Position numbers and translations under genes: made by a program
Shown: one piece after another, positions 8,901 through 19,300 of the stretch
Numbering within the stretch: the stretch's first letter is position 1
Layout: every line of letters begins with the position of its first letter
Source: Saccharomyces mikatae IFO 1815
Taxonomy: Eukaryota; Ascomycota; Saccharomycetes; Saccharomycetales; Saccharomycetaceae
DNA length: 64,000 nucleotides
NCBI RefSeq assembly: GCF_947241705.1
Contig: NC_079270.1
Span: 496,001 to 560,000 of the forward strand
Direction: 5' to 3'
The notes under the pieces: generated by a model
The model's input: the letters and a program-made list of their open reading frames with translations, nothing else
Databases searched by the model: none
What the model was told of the DNA's origin: nothing

Positions 8901-10917
8901 TTAGAATGGTGTCCAATTGTTCAGTAACAGCTTGTGATTCACTGTTAGGCATTTCATACTTTGCCCAGGCAAACATTTCCGGATAATTTAACTTTGCCTT
9001 AAATACAAATTCGTTCACCTTATCCATTTGATAGAACTCATCTGTAATATGATTAGAAGAAATCCATATTTCACCTACAGTCAGATCCTGCACCAGCGTA
9101 TTCGTGTCAGGATTAACCACACATAACATAACGTCAGGAACAGGGAAGCCAAATGTCTCCAATTTAAGGTAATCTTTAAAGGAACTTGAGGAGTTAATCA
9201 TGGCGGTTATACTACATTCAACCTCATTAAGCTTTAATTTTTCACGGTTTATAAACAGTTCATTTTGCAGCCTTAGTTTTGAATTGTGAATCGGAAAGTT
9301 CTCTAAATTCCCTAATTGATCTCTAATAGATATGAAGATACCGCCGAAGTCTAATAATGTTAACATAGGCGAATAACAAAATGGGGCATCAATACATCCC
9401 AAATTCTTCAACCATTTGTGAACAACCATCTCGGTTACATCCGTATCTATGGTAGTACACGAGGTTAAACATGACTTGATGCAGCTAAAGTCTATTTTAT
9501 GCTTTTTGGAAAAGGCAGATTCTGGATTTTCCAAATAATTAATTACAACCTGTTTTAGCTGCAACTGATCATTCAATAAAATATCAGCTCTAAATTTATC
9601 GATGATATTTTCGTATCCTCCAGGTCGCTGTAATATGGTACTGTCAATAGAGATCATAAGATTCCCTGTGAAAAGATTGAAAAGGACACCCATGATTAAA
9701 CCAGTGGACCTGGTAGGATCCAGACTGTTTAAAATGACGAACCTTGAATTCGTAGCCATAACTTTTTTGTGAAACGGCTTCCTGATACTTTGAGATTTTT
9801 GTTTCCAGTGAGGCATTGATCGCGAGTTTAAAATTTTTGTCATCGTTTCAAATTGGTTTATTAAGATGTTATGCTTCATGACGACGCCAGACAAACGACC
9901 CAATGGTGTTCTAGTAAATTCTATATATGAAATATTCGGTATATCAAAAGTTGGCGAGGCCTTTCTTGCTTTTGTGTATGTTCCTAGGTCATCTGTTCTA
10001 ACAAATTTGATTTGCTGAAAAACGTCGTTCTTGACCAGTTTTACCTTTGAATGATTTGATGAGGAGTATAGATTATCTAGTTGCTTATGGCATGCGTTTG
10101 AAATCAAAACGAATTTAGAATTTGTTACCTTGATAATCTCAAGAATCTCACGCAAAGAATAGGTTTCGAATGACACCGGTACAGCGGCCATCCCAGAAAT
10201 AAAACAACCTAATAACGCAATAGTAAATTCAATGACATCATTTTTGTTATACCATAGTAAGATCTTGTCCATTTTGTAGAGGTGACTCTTGTTCAGTTCA
10301 TGTGCCACCCTTTCTGCCTTTAAATAAAGTTTATCCCATGTGATGAACGTTTCTTTACCCTTAGCATTTATGCTGATCATTGCTGTTTGACCATCATAGT
10401 GCTCAAAGCGTCCCCTCAAAATCAGCGGCAAAGAATCTGTCATTGTTGTATCTCCACCAGCTGTATTTTCACGTTCAAGATGTCTTGGTAGTAACGGTAT
10501 CATAGGGTTATAAACTGCATCCTTCGCTGACACATTTTCATCAGTAGAGCCTTGCAATGAGGATTGCAAAGAAGCAGCATATCTTTTACTGCGTCTTGTG
10601 GGTGTATTATGCGCAGAATTTGAGTTTATGGTTGTAACACGATAGATAGAATGGCGCCTGTCAATAGAATTAGGCATCGATGTGATGGATGACGCCAAAC
10701 TCGTATTTCTCTTATGCAAACGTTTCAATTTTCTCGAATTTGGAGATCGAAGGGGTGTATAAGGCCTCATTTGTGAGATTTCAAAATTATCTAGCAATTG
10801 CTTTCTTTTTGTTTCATAACCCTTTCTTGTTAGGTTTTCGTCCTTATAATCTTGAATCAATTCATTTAATCGACTTTGCAGATCTAGCGGTAAGGTGGGA
10901 GGAATAGAAAAATCCAT
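5968..10917 (-). CDS. CMR2: DIP2-family protein Cmr2 with tandem adenylate-forming-like domains
   Basis: 1649 residues from the ATG at 10917 (MDFSIPPTLP), matching the 1648-residue S. cerevisiae YOR093C product; the frame is open further upstream but has no earlier ATG. The N-terminus (about residues 5-45, LPLDLQSRLNELIQDYKDEN) resembles the DMAP1-binding domain of DIP2 proteins. Two AMP-binding/FAAL-like domains follow, at about 165-760 and 1010-1640. The signatures are eroded: the first P-loop region reads IEFTRTPLGRLSG, the first domain has MRTKLMG in place of YRTGDLG, and the second keeps LRTGDLG but lacks a clear P-loop. Literature as I recall: yeast DIP2 controls selected diacylglycerol pools. 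The gene is divergent with ARF3. Confidence 0.93.
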   Translation of the reverse strand: MDFSIPPTLPLDLQSRLNELIQDYKDENLTRKGYETKRKQLLDNFEISQMRPYTPLRSPNSRKLKRLHKRNTSLASSITSMPNSIDRRHSIYRVTTINSNSAHNTPTRRSKRYAASLQSSLQGSTDENVSAKDAVYNPMIPLLPRHLERENTAGGDTTMTDSLPLILRGRFEHYDGQTAMISINAKGKETFITWDKLYLKAERVAHELNKSHLYKMDKILLWYNKNDVIEFTIALLGCFISGMAAVPVSFETYSLREILEIIKVTNSKFVLISNACHKQLDNLYSSSNHSKVKLVKNDVFQQIKFVRTDDLGTYTKARKASPTFDIPNISYIEFTRTPLGRLSGVVMKHNILINQFETMTKILNSRSMPHWKQKSQSIRKPFHKKVMATNSRFVILNSLDPTRSTGLIMGVLFNLFTGNLMISIDSTILQRPGGYENIIDKFRADILLNDQLQLKQVVINYLENPESAFSKKHKIDFSCIKSCLTSCTTIDTDVTEMVVHKWLKNLGCIDAPFCYSPMLTLLDFGGIFISIRDQLGNLENFPIHNSKLRLQNELFINREKLKLNEVECSITAMINSSSSFKDYLKLETFGFPVPDVMLCVVNPDTNTLVQDLTVGEIWISSNHITDEFYQMDKVNEFVFKAKLNYPEMFAWAKYEMPNSESQAVTEQLDTILNICPANTYFMRTKLMGFVHNGKIYVLSLIEDMFLQNRLIRLPNWAHTSNLLYVKKGNRPPQFTSNSRADSAKTTDITSLSGEVLPGYKRVVESHYLQQITETVVRTVNTVFEVAAFELQHHKEEHFLVLVVESSLAKMEEESKNVETADNALIAFTEKQKSKLETKMNDLIDQIFRILWIFHKIQPMCVLVVPRDTLPRRYCSLELANSTVEKKFLNNDLSAHFVKFQFDNVILDFLPHSAYYNESILSEHLSKLRKMALQEEYTIIESNYRNGGPVKSKLALQCSGVDYRDESVDTRSHTKLTDFKSILEILEWRVSNYGNETAFSDGTNTNLANSSASNDNNVHKKASWANFGKIVAGFLKKIVGSKIPLKHGDAVIIMCENSVEYVAMIMACLYCNLLVIPLPSVKELTIEEDLKFLVNIIQSYKVKRLFIDAKMHNLLDNNNVVNKCFKRYKSLIPKITVFSKVKAKNALTISMFKNVLKQKFGAKPGTKINMTPCVIWINTEYDVTSNVHVTMTHSSLLNASKIIKETLQLRNNSPLFSICSHACGMGFLFSCLLGIYTGASTCLFGLTDVLNDPKEFLIGLQNLNVKDLYLNIETLYSLLDRASNLIEGFKNKKDSVGSGKNNTSGSIREDVFKGVRNIMIPFRNRPRIYTIDNILKRYSTISLSSTQISYVYQHHFNPIISLRSYLDIPPVDLYLDPVSLREGIIREVNPNDVTISGANYIKIQDSGVVPVCTDVSVVNPETLLPCVDGEFGEIWCCSEANAFDYFVCNSSKNKLYKDPFITEQFKSKMKSEVNNTLSYLRTGDLGFIKNVSCTNSQGEAINLNLLFVLGSIHESIEVLGLTHFVSDLERTVKDVNGDIGSCLISKAGGLLVCLIRCKERHNPILGNLTTLVVSELLNKHGVILDLCAFVKTKGIGPKNSNLIMEVWTKNRASIMQAWFDQKIQIEAQFGINYGENISIYLLSDYEKDNI

Positions 10918-11259
10918 TGAATGTGATTCAATACTACACGCTTTTACACGGAACTCAATCGCCTTATTCACTAAACTTGAGCGAGCATGTGTCACATACA
11001 GTAAAACTCTTTTGAATGTGTTACTAACGTGAATAAAAGCGTACTGGAAAGTAATCGGGTTTTGACAATTTCAACCATTACCCGTTCAAAGTAACACAAT
11101 CATATGATGATGAAGACATATGCATGCAGCTTCAAGACCCTATTTGCTACTGGTAAAGAGATTAGAATATAGTAAATTGAACTGAGACATCGGAATAACT
11201 TTTGAGTTGTGAAGAAGTTTAGGATCTTGCCGCAAAAAAAAGGCAACCTTATTGTCAAG
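10918..11259. other. CMR2-ARF3 divergent promoter
   Basis: 342 bp shared by both genes. The clearest element is the Reb1 core at 11078-11084. No gene is seen; in-frame extensions of both neighbours lack a homologous N-terminus. Confidence 0.6.
11078..11084 (+). promoter_or_regulatory. Reb1-type site between CMR2 and ARF3
   Basis: TTACCCG is the Reb1 core. It lies about 160 bp from CMR2 and 175 bp from ARF3, a suitable place for a boundary factor that keeps a shared promoter nucleosome-free. A CGGGT at 11056-11060 forms an imperfect inverted partner. Confidence 0.45.
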
Positions 11260-11811
11260 ATGGGTAGTTCAATATCGAAGGTTTTGGGAAAGTTATTCGG
11301 TTCTAAAGAAATGAAAATTTTGATGCTAGGACTCGACAAGGCTGGTAAGACAACTATATTATACAAACTAAAATTAAATAAAATAAAGACATCTACCCCT
11401 ACCGTGGGGTTTAACGTCGAAACCGTTACCTACAAGAACGTGAAATTTAACATGTGGGATGTAGGAGGGCAACAACGATTGAGACCTCTTTGGAGGCATT
11501 ATTTCCCTGCTACCACAGCACTTATATTTGTGATAGATTCCAGCGCGAGAAACCGTATGGAAGAGGCCAAAGAAGAGCTATATAGTATTATAGGCGAGAA
11601 AGAGATGGAAAATGTAGTACTGCTGGTATGGGCAAACAAACAAGATCTGAAAGATGCAATGAAGCCTCAAGAGGTTTCTGATTTTCTGGAATTGGTAAAA
11701 AACTTGAAAAACCAACCTTGGTGTGTCATTGGCAGTAATGCCTTATCTGGACAGGGTCTTGTTGAAGGGTTATCCTGGATTTCGAATAACACAAACGTCC
11801 CAAAAAAATAA
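11260..11811 (+). CDS. ARF3: ARF-family small GTPase Arf3 (ARF6-like)
   Basis: 183 residues from the ATG at 11260 ([13 protein letters not shown]), the S. cerevisiae length; upstream in-frame codons do not align with ARFs. The sequence shows GLDKAGKT (P-loop), [10 protein letters not shown] (switch I), [13 protein letters not shown] (switch II), NKQD and the final base-binding block SNALSG. Gly2 and Ser6 fit an N-myristoylation consensus, though how far Arf3 is myristoylated is something I cannot judge. Family knowledge: Arf3 is the yeast ARF6 counterpart, acting at the plasma membrane in polarity, actin patch and endocytic functions with the exchange factor Yel1 and GAP Gts1. Nothing looks odd. 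Confidence 0.96.
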   Translation: MGSSISKVLGKLFGSKEMKILMLGLDKAGKTTILYKLKLNKIKTSTPTVGFNVETVTYKNVKFNMWDVGGQQRLRPLWRHYFPATTALIFVIDSSARNRMEEAKEELYSIIGEKEMENVVLLVWANKQDLKDAMKPQEVSDFLELVKNLKNQPWCVIGSNALSGQGLVEGLSWISNNTNVPKK

Positions 11812-12000
11812 ACATTTTATTTACTGATGATAAACTTGCATGCATCCTTGAATTGTACCTAAGTGAAATAATAATTCTTCCGGAGAAGGAATAGTATTCA
11901 AATATTTAAATAGCTTTAATAATACAATATACAAAATGGAGGCCTTGTTAAGCGGAAAAATCAAACACAATTTCTTTCCCGTTTTTTGACTTCATCCTCT

Positions 12001-12780
12001 TCACTTTTCCATAACTTCAACAGTACCATCAGAATTACCGAAATAAGCTTTTGAGGCGTTGTCAATGAATAAACCCGTTTCCACTACACCAACTAACAAT
12101 TTAATATCTCTATGCAATTTTCTTGGCTCGGAAATTTCGCCGAAATCTGCATCAATAATGAAATTGTTATTGTCAGTTACGACTGGACCTGCTTTAGCAG
12201 ATCCTCCTTGTCTGATATCAACTTTTTCTGCATGCAATTGTTCTAATAGATCGTTCTTTACTCTGACGTATGAGGAAGGCACGATTTCGATGGGGACCCC
12301 TTGTCTCCAATTTTTACCTAAATGCCTTGGCGATTTTTTTCTTGAATCAGCGACGATAACAAAGGTCTTTGCACTCGTACTAACCAATTTTTCTTGGAAC
12401 AAACAAGCACCGCCACCTTTAATTAATTGTAAATGTTCATCCACTTCATCGGCACCATCAAAGGCTATATCAATGCGAGGATATTGTTCAATAGAGCCTA
12501 GTTGCAATTTGTTATCCAAGATTAAGTTTCTAGATTGAAATCCTGTTGGAATGCAAATGAATTTGGATGTTACTTCAGAAAATTTGGGGTCATCCAGATA
12601 TTGTCCAATTCTCTCAGCAACATAGACTACCGTGCTACCACTACCAATTCCAATAATTTTGTGGTCATCAAATTTTAGATTTTCATCAACAGCTCTGTAA
12701 GCTGCTGCTCTTTTAGCATCCTCTAAAGGATTACCTAAAGTTTTTAATGCATCAATTTTTGGGACGCAACAAGCAGTCAT
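12001..12780 (-). CDS. RKI1: Ribose-5-phosphate ketol-isomerase
   Basis: 259 residues, one more than S. cerevisiae Rki1, starting [10 protein letters not shown] at 12780. Type A isomerase motifs are present: GIGSGSTV (phosphate loop), [10 protein letters not shown] with the conserved acidic pair, [14 protein letters not shown] with the catalytic Glu, and VADSRKK. It interconverts ribulose 5-phosphate and ribose 5-phosphate in the cytosolic non-oxidative pentose phosphate pathway, supplying nucleotides and histidine; it is essential in S. cerevisiae. It is convergent with ARF3 (189 bp between stops) and divergent from RPS7A across a long spacer. Confidence 0.97.
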   Translation of the reverse strand: MTACCVPKIDALKTLGNPLEDAKRAAAYRAVDENLKFDDHKIIGIGSGSTVVYVAERIGQYLDDPKFSEVTSKFICIPTGFQSRNLILDNKLQLGSIEQYPRIDIAFDGADEVDEHLQLIKGGGACLFQEKLVSTSAKTFVIVADSRKKSPRHLGKNWRQGVPIEIVPSSYVRVKNDLLEQLHAEKVDIRQGGSAKAGPVVTDNNNFIIDADFGEISEPRKLHRDIKLLVGVVETGLFIDNASKAYFGNSDGTVEVMEK

Positions 12781-14242
12781 TTCTTTTCTAATTTGTGTTT
12801 ATATAAGATTGCAAAATGTAGTATCCTGGTCTGTGGGACACGATGTTAATTATTTACAAGATCAAAGAACGGCTACTACTAGGAGAAGAAACTCTACGTT
12901 ATAAAACCACAGTTTCACACTGCAATGCAAGCCGTACATATATTATATCATCAAAAGCGCATCTAGAATTGACACCCAGTTACAAACCTGAAGAAATTTC
13001 ACCGAGTCAATCGCATTTCCCTCATCGCAGAAAAAATTTTCAGCTCATCGCGACGTTTTACCGACTCGGCCCTAAATGTCTGAGTCCAACATATACTATT
13101 GTTCCCATTAGCCCGAGAAAAGAGGGGCGGTACTCCCACTATGTAAAATAGTGCATGATTTTTAAGAACTGCCAGCACCTCCAGTTCAACACATAACACA
13201 GCGCTTATCAAGCTATGATTAGTATGGCATATTTGAAAAATTCAATCACTTCTTGTGCATGGATTCTCATTTGGCAGAATCATCAGTAGCTATTTCATTT
13301 CATAGGAGTTCTTGAGCAATCTTACCAAAGAATTAGCACATGTTGGTTAGGCATAAACTATTTTGTTTTGGCCAGAAATGAGGAGTTGTTTTACTTTGTA
13401 AGGAAAAGCTCGGTAAATAGAATGAGTGCTAAAAACTGAAGTGGCTTACGGCCGAAAGTGGCAAATAGGACCGTTTTGAGTCCCTATTCTCTTGCTTTTC
13501 ATAAATTTTTGCAAGGGTAATAATGGTTAAGTGCTACTACCAATCACTAGAAGGTGGACGCACTCAATCCAGTGCCCCTTATCAAAGTTATGAGGTCAAA
13601 TAGAATCTATAGAAGAATATCTCGGTGTTCTTACCGGACTTGCATGGATGCCTATTGTGGTGCCTTATTGCGCACATTTTTCATCGTACGGCTTCAACAT
13701 GAAAGGTGCTCGATACCAAAATATTGACTGTCCCAAAAATAGAGACCCATACACATAATAAAAGTCCTCTTAAACCCAAACATACTGATATACCAGAGAA
13801 GTGAAAAATTTAATAATCCCGAAGTTAATTACTTCGGAAAAGAAGTACGTGCGCGAGGAGTATGTCTGGATTCAAGCGGTAGGATGAAGCGGGAAGTAGC
13901 TTACCGCCTAACAGAAGGATACCGCTCTGCCTGGAATCAATCTTACACTCGCTTCCCACGTTGTTCTTCTTTCCGGTGGAGCCCGCGTAGTTGGTCTTGC
14001 TTCTGCCTAGCAATCATTCTCTTGCGAACACCGGTGGACTACAGTATGGCAGCGCTTGCCAGGAATATCCTAGTGAAACCACTATGCAGTAATCCAGTTT
14101 GTACGCTGGAAACTTGGTAAAGTGTCTGGTCTTATTACATTGCAACAACGTATTAGCGTTTTGTAGAAAATTGGTCCTTGCGATTTGATATATATCTCTT
14201 TTTTCAAGAAGGTTGAAAGGAAGAAAGATCATCACGAACAAC
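12781..14242. other. Long RKI1-RPS7A divergent spacer
   Basis: 1462 bp, the longest gene-free stretch here. On the RPS7A side it holds two Rap1-like sites (13745-13784). From about 13850 to 14060 it becomes less AT-rich, with short inverted repeats (GCGGTA at 13876-13881 against TACCGC at 13902-13907) and a repeated CCGGTGGA. Open frames at 12843-13151 and 13884-14120 have no recognisable product. I found no tRNA boxes, LTR ends or snoRNA-like boxes. Confidence 0.6.
13745..13784 (+). promoter_or_regulatory. Pair of Rap1-like sites of the RPS7A promoter
   Basis: ACCCATACACA (13745-13755) and ACCCAAACATA (13774-13784) fit the Rap1 core ACCCRNRCA in the same orientation, 29 bp apart. They lie about 460-500 bp before the RPS7A ATG. 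Paired Rap1 sites in this arrangement are the hallmark of ribosomal protein promoters, where Rap1 recruits Fhl1/Ifh1. Confidence 0.65.
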
Positions 14243-15206
14243 ATGTCTGCTCCACAAGCCAAGATTTTGTCTCAAGCTCCAACTGAATTGGAATTACAAG
14301 TTGCTCAAGCTTTTGTTGAATTGGAAAATTCTTCTCCAGAATTGAAAGCTGAATTGAGACCTTTGCAATTCAAGTCCATCAGAGAAGTATGTAATTAATT
14401 TGAATATAAAATTAATAATGGAGAGTAACAATAGTACAGGAATGAATAGACCAAAATGTTTGAAACCAGAAAAGTAAGAAAAGATAAAACCAGAAGAAAA
14501 AAGGTTTGACTGACTGCCTCCCAAATATAGTGATTACGTCTTATGTGGTTTTAAATGAACAGGGGCCCAGTTCAATATTCTAGAAAAGGCAATGATTGAA
14601 TACGTGTATCATTCATCGGTAAGAATCAGGCGAGTAGTTCAGTCAGCTCAAATTTTTAGCGATGATATCCATGCATATACTATTTGAAACTTACTGGTTT
14701 TAACTCTCCAATATCCCAAAAAAATTATTGTTTAATCAAGCTTACTAACATTCGTTTTTTTTTAATTTTCTCAATAGATCGACGTTGCTGGTGGTAAGAA
14801 AGCTTTGGCTATTTTCGTTCCAGTCCCATCTTTGGCTGGTTTCCACAAGGTTCAAACCAAATTGACTCGTGAATTGGAAAAGAAATTCCAAGACCGTCAT
14901 GTCATTTTCTTGGCTGAAAGAAGAATCTTGCCAAAGCCATCTAGAACATCTAGACAAGTTCAAAAGAGACCAAGATCCAGAACTTTGACTGCTGTTCATG
15001 ACAAAATCTTGGAAGACTTAGTCTTCCCAACTGAAATTGTTGGTAAGAGAGTTAGATATTTGGTTGGTGGTAACAAGATCCAAAAGGTCTTGTTAGACTC
15101 CAAGGATGTCCAACAAATCGACTACAAATTGGAATCTTTCCAAGCTGTTTACAACAAGTTGACTGGTAAGCAAATTGTTTTCGAAATTCCAAGTGAAACT
15201 CATTAA
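14243..15206 (+). CDS. RPS7A: Ribosomal protein eS7 (Rps7a), two exons
   Basis: Exons 14243-14386 and 14778-15206 join in phase to give 190 residues, the exact S. cerevisiae length. Exon 1 encodes [11 protein letters not shown] to KSIRE; exon 2 begins [13 protein letters not shown] and ends VFEIPSETH. The product is a structural component of the 40S subunit. Codon use is strongly biased to preferred yeast codons (TTG for Leu, AGA for Arg, CCA for Pro), unlike the neighbours, as expected of a very highly expressed gene. The S. cerevisiae paralogue is RPS7B on chromosome XIV. Rap1-like sites lie upstream and a T-rich stretch precedes the 3' splice site. Confidence 0.97.
14387..14777 (+). other. 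Spliceosomal intron of RPS7A
   Basis: 391 nt with donor GTATGT (14387-14392), branch site TACTAAC (14743-14749) and acceptor TAG at 14777, 28 nt after the branch site with a T-rich tract between. The junction keeps the eS7 reading frame. Long introns of this size are typical of yeast ribosomal protein genes. Confidence 0.96.
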
Positions 15207-15434
15207 TTGATATAATAATATCTAAATCTTTATTATTAGTTAATAACAACTTTGTTTATTTTATAGCACAATAAGATAATAAAAATTCCAAATTCCAAAA
15301 TTCAAATTCCAATAAAGAATAATATACACTTATAATGACTAAATAGGAAATCATCTGATTATCATGCGCATTGATATATATTTCATGACGGCCGTCTGAT
15401 TGTCATTGAATCGATAGACGTTCATGCAAAACAT

Positions 15435-15953
15435 CTACTTATGTTGTGCCATATTTATAAAATTTTCGTATCTATTGGAATTAGATAGGGCTACGCTGGA
15501 AGCGTCTTTAGATGGCTTTCTAAGGATGTCGGTACCATCATAACTAACATAAGGAATAGTAGGTGCTTCTTTCGTTATAGGTATTTCGAAGTAATTATAA
15601 GATCCTACTTCATCCTCTTTCTCCATTGGAACGGTTGATCTTTTCGCAACTCTTTTTGGTTCAGTCTCCATTCCGTCTGATTTTTCTGATCTTTTTATAC
15701 TTACTTTAAAATCTTGGTATGTGTATTTCTTCGATGCAAGCCCCACAATAAAAACAATGCTTCCACTAATAACTAAGAATTTGCATACATTTATTAAACC
15801 TATTAAAAGTCTACCTATGAGCTTTTGCAGAATTGGTCCCATCATTGTTGCGAATGCACATCCAACTAAAAATGATGGGAAATCAAGCACTACACTGTCT
15901 GGCCCACTACCTATTGTAATTTTCCATCGTAACCAGTTCCTTTTCAAATCCAT
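15435..15953 (-). CDS. Uncharacterised membrane protein, YOR097C homologue
   Basis: 172 residues from the first ATG in frame (15953, MDLKRNWLRW); S. cerevisiae YOR097C is about 175. Two hydrophobic segments at about residues 22-45 and 50-70 suggest two membrane spans with a short turn, followed by a hydrophilic tail containing basic KRVAKRS and acidic EKEDEVG patches and ending NMAQHK. I know no function or domain. The frame stays open about 24 codons upstream of the ATG with coding-like composition, reported as a finding. It is convergent with RPS7A (228 bp apart) and tandem with NUP1. Confidence 0.8.
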   Translation of the reverse strand: MDLKRNWLRWKITIGSGPDSVVLDFPSFLVGCAFATMMGPILQKLIGRLLIGLINVCKFLVISGSIVFIVGLASKKYTYQDFKVSIKRSEKSDGMETEPKRVAKRSTVPMEKEDEVGSYNYFEIPITKEAPTIPYVSYDGTDILRKPSKDASSVALSNSNRYENFINMAQHK

Positions 15954-16357
15954 TTGTGACCTCAAAGTATCGTCAATTTTATAGTCTGCAAAGTTATCAG
16001 GAAGTGGCAGAATTAATCAACTGGGGTTTATACAGAACGATCATCAAATTTGTAAACGTCGTATCCGACCTTATTTTACTACATTTTTTCGAGAAAAAAG
16101 AGCGCTTTGCAGATCAAAGGCTTTACTTGTGAATTATTGAGAAGATGATATTTTATGATATATAGGCTGGGAGGAAGCCAATTCATAATCGAACATGTTC
16201 AAACTCCTGTTTCTAAGCTTTCTTACACTAAACAAAATATTCGTTAGCTTGTCAAGTATCCCATTAAATAAAAAATCAATTATTTAAAACTTTTTAAGAA
16301 GCTCCATATGCAATGTATAAGTTTGAAGGATAAGTATCCTAATTATATACCTGTTAT
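15954..16357. other. YOR097C-NUP1 spacer
   Basis: 404 bp carrying the NUP1 3' end and the YOR097C promoter on the minus strand. A small inverted repeat (GGATA/TATCC near 16327-16339) lies in the probable NUP1 3' UTR. No gene or RNA is evident. Confidence 0.5.
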
Positions 16358-19300
16358 TTACCTTTTGGAGTGCCTCATTCTTGCAATCTTTCTGTTCGCC
16401 ATAACGTTACCGCTACCAGCATGCATACCCATGTTCATACCATTATTTGCTCCCATCCCCATTTGATTCGAGGCTAACTGTGGCTGCCCAAAGGAAGAAT
16501 TCGATACCATACCCTGCCCTCCGAAAAGAGATGAAGAATTCAATGCGCCTGGATTAGGACTAGAAACTGAATTTCCGCCAAATATGTCACTTGGCTTTAA
16601 CGAACCGGTGGCGGTATTAGCAATTCCACCATTGAACCCGCCAAAATTGATATTAGGAACTGTTGATGGTGTGAATGAATTATTTGTATTGAGAGCATTA
16701 TGAGATTGATGCGGTAGATGTGTATTAGATCCACCAAAGACAGTGTTATTGTTAGCATTGTTCATATTAAATACAGAACCAGCACCAGGTGCGGAACTGT
16801 TTCCAGTAAAACTGAAATTAGAAGGTGCACTGATATTTTGTGTACCTACAGGAGGTGGTTTATTGAATGGAGTAGTATTACTTGAAGTGGTCACCGATGT
16901 AAAGGGGTTAAGGCCTCCGGCACCATTACTCCCCGTATTGATAGAGGATTGATCAGAGGTTACACCATTCGTAACAGTTCCTGGTCTCGAAAAATTAAAT
17001 CCAGAGCCTCCTCCATTGCTACTACTGTTGATAATATTTTGACCTGGTTTCTCCAAATTGAATCCACCTGCCATGCTGGTACCTGGCTTACTATTAGCTG
17101 TAGTAGTCGTTCCGTTGCCGGCAGTAGGGGCATTGAACGAAAATGATGTAGAATTTGCGGAAGCATTGGCGGCATCAGTGTTTACGGTACCGAACGAAAA
17201 TGCAGATTTAGATGTTGCATTGTTACTATCAGTTGCAGGTTTACCCAAAACAGGAACTGGTGTTGAGGAAGTGGATCTATTGAAGAAAGACGTGGGGGTG
17301 ACGGACTTTTCTTTGTTCTCATTAAATTTAGTAAAGGAAAATCCATTGGATATATTCTCAGTGCTTCCTGCTACCAATGAAGCAGATTCCTTAATCGACC
17401 CAGGCGCTCCAAAATTGAAGGATGGTTTTGTGTTAGTGTCCTTAATATGATTTGTGGCCGGTCCACCAAATGCAAAAGATGGAGTTGTGACCTTTTCATC
17501 CGTCTTCTGGTTAGATGATTTAGTAAAATCAAAAGAAGCCTTAGCACCCAGTGATTCTTTCGCTGTATCTGGTTTACCGAATGAAAACAAAGGTTTTTGT
17601 TGTGCGGACTTCGAAGACGATGCAAACATAAACGAAGGCTTTTTTTGCTCTGAAGCAATGGATGGATCCTCTTGAGGAGGCCCGGTGAAAGAGAATGTGG
17701 CTTTGGACGAGCTATTATCAGCAGATGCTTGGGCATCTGCTGGCTTGCTGGTAAACGAAAACGAGGGCTTGACTGCAGAAGCCGAAGTTGAGGCGCTTTT
17801 TGATTTCTCCGTTGGCTTGTAAAAAGGAACTGCGGAAGTCGCAGTTCCTTCTGAAGTCTTATCTGCACCCTTTGATTGACCAAAAGTGAAGGTAGAATTC
17901 TTGGCTATTGCAGGAGGAATCTGGGTTGGGTTTGCGGAAGCTTCTTTCGCAATGGCCGCTTTGTCGAAGGTGAATGGGGCAGACGAGTCTGGCTTGTTCG
18001 TTTGATCAGACTCTTTCCCAAAGACAAAAGATGGTGCATGACCATGCTGCTTCTTATGTGAACTAAATAGAAAGCTTGGTTTCTCCGATGTGACATTTTC
18101 CGGCTCCTTTTCTTTGGCATCTTTATGGCCACTGGTTATATCAACATCAAATAAGGGCCCGGAATTTGTATCTTCATTAACAGGAGCGCGCCTTTTTCTT
18201 CTTGGTCCATTATCATCATCACCTATGCTGCCACCTTGTTCGCTGTTACTTTTATGTTTGCCAAAAGCAAATGCTGATGCCGTCGATTTTGAAGTAATGT
18301 CTGAGGCACACTCTGGCTTAGAGGAAGAAAACGTAAGAATTTCTCGCTTGGTACGCTCTCCATCTTTTTCGAGAGGCTTTTCAAATGTAAAAGGTTTATT
18401 AACCAAAGAAGCTGAATCTGATATGCCACTCAAGTTAAATAATGTAGAAGAAGGGACAGAATTTTCAGCCGCCTTAGGTTCGCTACTCTTCTTACCAAAG
18501 TTGAATGATAACGTGGACTTTTGAGCAGTATCCGTTGACCTATTATTTTCCCCAATAGTTGAACTCGATTTAAGGACTGCACCTGCAGATGATGATGTCG
18601 TAGGAGAAGTTTTCTTCGAGGGCGTCTCATTGTCTTTGATAAAGTCAAAACCGATGGTGGGTAGGACGATACTCTCCTTGTCCTTTTTCGACTCAACAAT
18701 CTTCTTTAGTATAGGCGTATCAAACAACTTTGTAGTATGCACAGAATCATCCTGCACAGCTGGACTTTTGGCAACTACAGAAGCTGGACCGTTTAAAAGT
18801 AGGGTTTTTTGAGGGTTGGATAACCTATTAGAATTAATATCCGAACGGAGCTCTTCGATTTCACTCGTTGGTTTAGGATTTGTAGCCACATTTCCGTTTA
18901 AGTCATTACTTATACTGTTATTTTTGATACAGGCAATTGTCTGATCACCGCCAGCATCAGTGATCTTACTCTTGTGATCCTTTTCATGCATAGCATCATA
19001 CTCTGATAAATCATATTCAAAGTTCACTGACCATACGGCCCCCTTCGATTGTCCTTGAAACCTTTTTCTATTAGTCCTATTTTTCAGTGATTTGAGCATG
19101 GGCAATCTAACGGTGGTGTTGCCATCGCTTTCTCCTACCAACAACTCAATACAGGATCCCTTCCTAACTGGGGAAGGCGTGGATGACGTGCGTAGATACG
19201 AGTCCTTGTCATCGGTTTTACTTTGATGGTCTAATATCACCGAAGATGTAACAGAAGGTGACCTAGTAGATTGTAACAAGTTGAATTCACGTGCATTCCT

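Noticed and set aside
12798-12805. TATATAAA on the minus strand before RKI1
   Set aside because: Only about 20 bp from the ATG, too close to act as its TATA box.
12781-14242. Long spacer searched for Ty LTR remnants
   Set aside because: No TGTTGGAATA-type LTR end, target-site duplication or tRNA gene was found.
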